NCBI GenBank assembly: GCA_028290465.1
Contig: JAQGJU010000133.1
Span: forward strand, 96,966-160,965
Direction of reading: 5' to 3'
Length of the DNA stretch: 64,000 nucleotides
From: Xanthobacteraceae bacterium
GTDB lineage: Bacteria > Pseudomonadota > Alphaproteobacteria > Rhizobiales > Xanthobacteraceae
Positions 60,246 to 64,000 of the stretch are shown one piece after another. Both the position numbers and the translations under genes were made by a program. Below the pieces are notes generated by a model, which was not told the origin of the DNA, made no database searches, and worked only from the letters and a program-made list of their open reading frames with translations. Every line of letters starts with the position of its first letter. Position 1 is the first letter of the stretch.

Positions 60246-60731
60246 GTGAGTCAGCCGGCCGGGTTTGGCGTCATATCAAGAGAGCAATTGCTGTCGCTGG
60301 ACGGGCTTGCCTTCCTGCAAGGCATCGTGACCGGCGAGCTGCCGCAACCGCCGATCAGCGAGACGCTGGGTTTTCGGCTGGTCGAGGTCGCGGCCGGCCG
60401 CGCGGTGTTCGAAGGCCTGCCGGAATTCCGGCACTACAATCCGATCGGCAGCGTGCATGGCGGGTTCGCGGCAACATTGCTGGATTCAGCGCTCGGCTGC
60501 GCGATCTTCAGCACGCTGAAGGCCGGCGACACCTGGACGACGCTGGAGCTGAAAGTGAACTTCGTGCGCGGCATGAACCAGGACACTGGCGTGGTGCGGG
60601 CCGAAGGCCGGATCATTCATCCCGGCCGCACCGTCGCCACGTCCGAAGGCGACCTGCGCGACGCCAAGGGCCGGCTGCTGGCGCACGCAACCACGACCTG
60701 CATGGTGTTTCCGGCGGGCGCTGCGAAATGA
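60246..60731 (+). CDS. PaaI-family hotdog thioesterase
   Basis: 161 residues from GTG 60246. Hotdog-fold acyl-CoA thioesterase with the active-site segment NPIGSVHGGFAATLLDSALG at about 68-87 (conserved HGG and Asp) and the strand LKVNFVRGM. Hydrolyses aryl- or acyl-CoA. 30 bases after the LysR gene on the same strand. Start codon is GTG, with no strong ribosome-binding site. Confidence 0.9.
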   Translation: MSQPAGFGVISREQLLSLDGLAFLQGIVTGELPQPPISETLGFRLVEVAAGRAVFEGLPEFRHYNPIGSVHGGFAATLLDSALGCAIFSTLKAGDTWTTLELKVNFVRGMNQDTGVVRAEGRIIHPGRTVATSEGDLRDAKGRLLAHATTTCMVFPAGAAK

Positions 60732-60734
60732 CGT

Positions 60735-63700
60735 TTAGGCGACCGCCCTTTTGGCAACGGCCTTGCGCGACGCCGGGCCGAACGTCGTCAACAGGCGCTG
60801 CGTCTCGCTGGCCGGCTGCGGCCTGCTGAAATAATAGCCCTGCACTTCGACGCAGCCCTCGCGCTCCAGGCGTTCGAGCTGTTCCTTGGTCTCGACGCCT
60901 TCGGCGGTCGTTGTCATGCCGAGTTGCCGGCCCAGCGAAATCACCGCCTGCACGATGGCGAAGTAGTTCTTTTCGCTCGAGGTCTGCTGGATGAAATTCT
61001 TGTCGATCTTAATCTTGTCGAATGGGAATCGCTGCAGGTAGCTCAGCGACGAATAACCGGTGCCGAAATCGTCCAGCACGATCCGCACGCCCAGGGTACG
61101 CAATTCATGCAGCGTACGGGTGACGATCTCGGTATCGTGCAGCAGCACCGCCTCGGTAATCTCCAATTCCAGCCGCTTCGGCGACAGACCGGCGGACGTG
61201 ACCGCCGACATCACGGTGGCGGTCAGATCCTTGCTGTGGAATTGTACCGGCGACAGATTGACGGCCACCATGATGTGGTCCGGCCAATGCGCCGCCTCGG
61301 CGCAGGCCTGCCGCAGCACCCATTCGCCGATCGGCATGATCAGCCCGACTTCTTCGGCAAGCGGAATGAACTGATCCGGCGGCACCATGCCGCGGGTCGG
61401 ATGTTTCCAGCGCAGCAGCGCTTCAAAACCGGTGATTTGCTTCGAGGCGACGTTGAGGATCGGCTGATAGTACAGTTCGAATTCCTGCCGGTCGATCGCC
61501 TTGCGCAGATCGACCTCGAGAATGCGCCGCTCCTGCATGCGCAGGTCCATCGACGCCTCGAAGAAGCAGAACGCGTTGCGGCCGTCGGCCTTGGCCCGGT
61601 ACAGCGCCATGTCGGCATTCTTCAGCAGGTCGTCGACCTCGACGCCATCTGTCGGCGCAACGGAGATGCCGACGCTGGTGCCAACGACGATCTGGTGCGA
61701 ATCGATGTCGAACGGTTCTTTGAGGGAATCGATGATGCGCTGCGCCAGCACCGACGCCCCGCGCGGCTGTTCGGCAACCCCCTGCACGACCGCGAACTCG
61801 TCGCCACCGAGGCGCACCACCAGATCGCAATCGCGCACGCAGCGCTTCAGACGTTCGGCAACGCCGCACAGCAGCGCGTCGCCGAGCGCATGGCCGAGCG
61901 TGTCGTTGACGCGCTTGAAGTGATCGAGATCGAGATACAGCACAGCCAGCGTCTCGCCGCGCCGGACATTGGCGAGCTGCTGCTCCAGCCGGCTGCGCAG
62001 CAGAACGCGGTTGGGCAGCCCGGTCAGCGCGTCATGCTGGGCCATGAAGATGATCCTGGCCTCGGACCGCTGGCGTTCGGTGACGTCTTCATGGGTGCCG
62101 ACCCAGCCGCCGTCCGGCATCGTGGCGCGCGTAATGCTGATCAGGCGGCCGTCCCACAGTTCGTCGATACGGCTCGATCCGGTATCGGTCGGCAGCGCCC
62201 CAAGCAAGGCGAGTTTCTGCTGCGCCGCCTCCGCCGTCCGATCGCCCTTCAGACGGCCGGTGGTCACGCGATGGGTAATGATCTCATGGTGCGACGTACC
62301 GACCTTCAGCAGTTCCGGCGGCAGCTCGTACATCTTTGCATAGATGTCGTTGCAGACCACCAGCCGCTTGTCGCCGTCGAACATGCACAGGCCGTGCGAC
62401 ATGTTGTTCAACGCGGCGTTGAAACGCATATTGGCTTCTTCCAGCGACGCCTCGATGCGCTTCTGCGCGGTCACGTCCTGGTGGATGCTGACCCAGCCGC
62501 CGTCGATCGTCGGCTGATGCGAGATCGCGACGACGCGGCCGTCGCGCAACTGGTTGACGACGTAACTGGCCTCATTGCTCTCGACCTCACGCAGGCGCGT
62601 CGCGATATATTCCTCGGCGGCTTCCGGACTATGGCCGGCCGTGACTCGGGCCTCCAGAATGCTTCGCAACCGTGTCCCGGGCCGCGTCTGGTCCGGCGTC
62701 AGGCCGTATATCTGCGCGTAGCGGGCATTGCAGGTGATCAGGCGCTGCTCCTTGTCGAACATGCACAGGCCGTGCGCCATGTTCTCCAGTGTCAGTTCGA
62801 GGACCGACGTCTTCTGCGCAAGACTGCGGGTCTGGCGTTGCAGCAGCGCGGTGCCGACAAGAATGACCAGGATGACGCAGCCGATCAGCGGGCCGGTCTT
62901 GTAGACGTGCCGATACCAGGCCGCCAGCGCGTCGGCGCGGCTATAGCTGGTCATAACGACAAGCGGCAGTCCGGGCACCGCCCGATATCCGGCAACGCGG
63001 GCCGATCCGTCGGCTGTGCTCGGCGCCTGGTACGAGCCACTGTCCGAGTGCGGCAGTTCCTGCGTGAACAGCCAGCCGTTGGCGAAGGATTTATCCAGCG
63101 CGCCGGCCAGATACGGCTCGCGCGCCACTACATAGCCATTGCGATGCAGCAGCGCGACGACGCCGTCCCGTCCGAGATCGACCGACCGATAGGTGGTCAG
63201 AAAATAGTCCGGGTCGATCGACGCGACGGTGACACCGGCAAAGCTGCCATCCGGCGCGCTGATCCGGCGGGAAACGGTTGTGGTCCAGTTGCCGTCCGCC
63301 GCGCGCGACGGCGGCGTGATGATCAGATCGTCCACGCCGTCGCGATGCGCCGCAAAATAAGGCTGCGCGGCAATATTAAACTGCGGCGAATCCGGCGCGA
63401 GCGTGTGGATCTGCATCTGGCCGTCGACACGCGCCCAGCCGATCGCCTTGATGACCGGCGAACTCTGCTTGAGATGCCGCATTGCATCGCGCGCGGCCAA
63501 GGCAGTGCGGCCGGGGATGTATTTCTGCCGGATATGCTCGGCTTCGCGCAGCGCGCGGTCCAGCGCTTCGAAGGTCCGCGCGGTATGCGCGGCCAGCACC
63601 TGGGCATGGTTGCGCACGGTCCGCTCGGCGGCCGCGATTTCGGTGCGATGGCGATTATACAGGTCGACCAGGAAAAATAGCAGAATCGCGCAGGACACCG

Positions 63701-63770
63701 CGACGCCGGCCGTCGTCACCATCGATGCGGGCCGTACAGCCAGTCGGTTGAGCATGGCGCGCATCGACAT
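60735..63770 (-). CDS. Cache-PAS-PAS-GGDEF-EAL cyclic di-GMP protein
   Basis: 1011 residues. Two membrane segments (about 18-38 and 292-310) flank a periplasmic dCache-type sensor. Two PAS-like domains follow (about 325-445 and 450-570): the phrases NMAHGLCMFDKEQRLI and NMSHGLCMFDGDKRLV show they are internal duplicates. GGDEF domain about 580-740 with intact GGDEF at 655-659; EAL domain about 760-1000 with E783-A-L and LDDFGTGYSSLSYL. Both catalytic motifs are intact, so it could make or degrade cyclic di-GMP. The 3' end comes three bases from the convergent thioesterase gene. Confidence 0.95.
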   Translation of the reverse strand: MSMRAMLNRLAVRPASMVTTAGVAVSCAILLFFLVDLYNRHRTEIAAAERTVRNHAQVLAAHTARTFEALDRALREAEHIRQKYIPGRTALAARDAMRHLKQSSPVIKAIGWARVDGQMQIHTLAPDSPQFNIAAQPYFAAHRDGVDDLIITPPSRAADGNWTTTVSRRISAPDGSFAGVTVASIDPDYFLTTYRSVDLGRDGVVALLHRNGYVVAREPYLAGALDKSFANGWLFTQELPHSDSGSYQAPSTADGSARVAGYRAVPGLPLVVMTSYSRADALAAWYRHVYKTGPLIGCVILVILVGTALLQRQTRSLAQKTSVLELTLENMAHGLCMFDKEQRLITCNARYAQIYGLTPDQTRPGTRLRSILEARVTAGHSPEAAEEYIATRLREVESNEASYVVNQLRDGRVVAISHQPTIDGGWVSIHQDVTAQKRIEASLEEANMRFNAALNNMSHGLCMFDGDKRLVVCNDIYAKMYELPPELLKVGTSHHEIITHRVTTGRLKGDRTAEAAQQKLALLGALPTDTGSSRIDELWDGRLISITRATMPDGGWVGTHEDVTERQRSEARIIFMAQHDALTGLPNRVLLRSRLEQQLANVRRGETLAVLYLDLDHFKRVNDTLGHALGDALLCGVAERLKRCVRDCDLVVRLGGDEFAVVQGVAEQPRGASVLAQRIIDSLKEPFDIDSHQIVVGTSVGISVAPTDGVEVDDLLKNADMALYRAKADGRNAFCFFEASMDLRMQERRILEVDLRKAIDRQEFELYYQPILNVASKQITGFEALLRWKHPTRGMVPPDQFIPLAEEVGLIMPIGEWVLRQACAEAAHWPDHIMVAVNLSPVQFHSKDLTATVMSAVTSAGLSPKRLELEITEAVLLHDTEIVTRTLHELRTLGVRIVLDDFGTGYSSLSYLQRFPFDKIKIDKNFIQQTSSEKNYFAIVQAVISLGRQLGMTTTAEGVETKEQLERLEREGCVEVQGYYFSRPQPASETQRLLTTFGPASRKAVAKRAVA

Positions 63771-63782
63771 GTCGAACCTTAA

Positions 63783-63867
63783 GCGTTTTCAAGTGAAAAC
63801 GCGTCTGTCTAGCATTTGGAGCGCGTCCGGACGCAAAACCGGTATCCACTTTTGCTGGACGCGCTCT
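63783..63867. repeat. Dispersed palindromic repeat, family A, copy 2
   Basis: Right half matches 1132-1180 almost base for base (arms GAGCGCGTCC / GGACGCGCTC with ACCGGT in the centre); left part has the small palindrome GCGTTTTCAAGTGAAAACGC. Lies 12 bases before the start of the GGDEF-EAL gene. Bases 63868-64000 hold no gene I can see. Confidence 0.8.
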
Positions 63868-64000
63868 ATGCCGAACCTGTTTCCCCCCGCCCGCTTCGAT
63901 CCGTGGCGGTCGTCCTAATTCTGTCCACTATGACGCAAGCGTTCGAAGCTTGTCTTAAGAGTTCTAGTTAACTAATTGTATTTCCGATCGCATAGACGCT

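Noticed and set aside
60924..63680. 918-codon plus-strand frame opposite the GGDEF-EAL gene
   Set aside because: No domain signatures; composition is the usual antisense shadow of a GC-rich gene whose own frame has intact GGDEF and EAL motifs.

Overview
The window is a GC-rich alphaproteobacterial chromosome segment. The gene families (extensin-like protein, DUF1499, DUF3551, TIGR02301, a Nudix-type NAD regulator, Bug/TctC solute-binding protein) and several families of short palindromic intergenic repeats point to Hyphomicrobiales, close to Nitrobacteraceae/Xanthobacteraceae (Bradyrhizobium-, Rhodopseudomonas- or Pseudolabrys-like). No rRNA is present and nothing fixes the species.

Layout. 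1-24.0 kb is core and metabolic chromosome: an L,D-transpeptidase lipoprotein, a membrane diguanylate cyclase, a Tat-exported metallophosphoesterase, a class III aminotransferase, an extensin-like protein, two FAD oxidoreductases, an MFS/spermidine-synthase fusion, an acyl-CoA synthetase, DUF1499, an MBL hydrolase, an IlvD/Edd dehydratase, an RraA-like aldolase with a Bug solute-binding protein, a large flippase-like/O-antigen-ligase fusion, and a Sua5 threonylcarbamoyl-AMP synthase. A tRNA-Pro(CGG) lies at 24075-24151.

24.15-36.98 kb is an integrative genomic island inserted at the 3' end of that tRNA. A 17-bp copy of the tRNA end (24135-24151) recurs at 36965-36981. A tyrosine integrase sits just inside the left end. 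The body carries a family-A-polymerase-like protein preceded by three 18-bp iteron-like repeats, a leftward cluster (SRAP protein, DUF7336 protein, two Cys-pair proteins), a secreted protein, an XRE regulator, a serine recombinase, and a rightward run of a nuclease plus four proteins of no recognised family. Three of those four end in or contain a single membrane segment, and the last has 12-residue tandem repeats and a C-terminal SH3-like region. This run is the best candidate for an undescribed system. No capsid, portal, relaxase or type IV secretion genes were seen, so the element looks like a satellite-like or mobilisable island rather than a complete phage or ICE.

37-49 kb returns to chromosome, with many nucleic-acid and nucleotide maintenance genes: an FAD-linked D-2-hydroxyacid dehydrogenase, a second SRAP protein, a Nudix hydrolase, topoisomerase IB, an Spx/ArsC-like reductase, YgfZ, 3-methyladenine DNA glycosylase I, an HD hydrolase, a dual-specificity-like phosphatase and an NrtR-like NAD regulator. 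49-59 kb holds two very large paralogous DUF2339 membrane proteins with an autotransporter between them and duplicated leader DNA before the second. 59-64 kb holds doxX divergent from a LysR regulator, a PaaI thioesterase and a 1011-residue GGDEF-EAL protein.

Repeat families at 1068/63783, 4075/18511, 38601/41770 and 52613/55529/55717, plus singletons at 9348 and 13671, occupy most gaps between genes. Several overlap stop codons or form hairpins that could end transcription.
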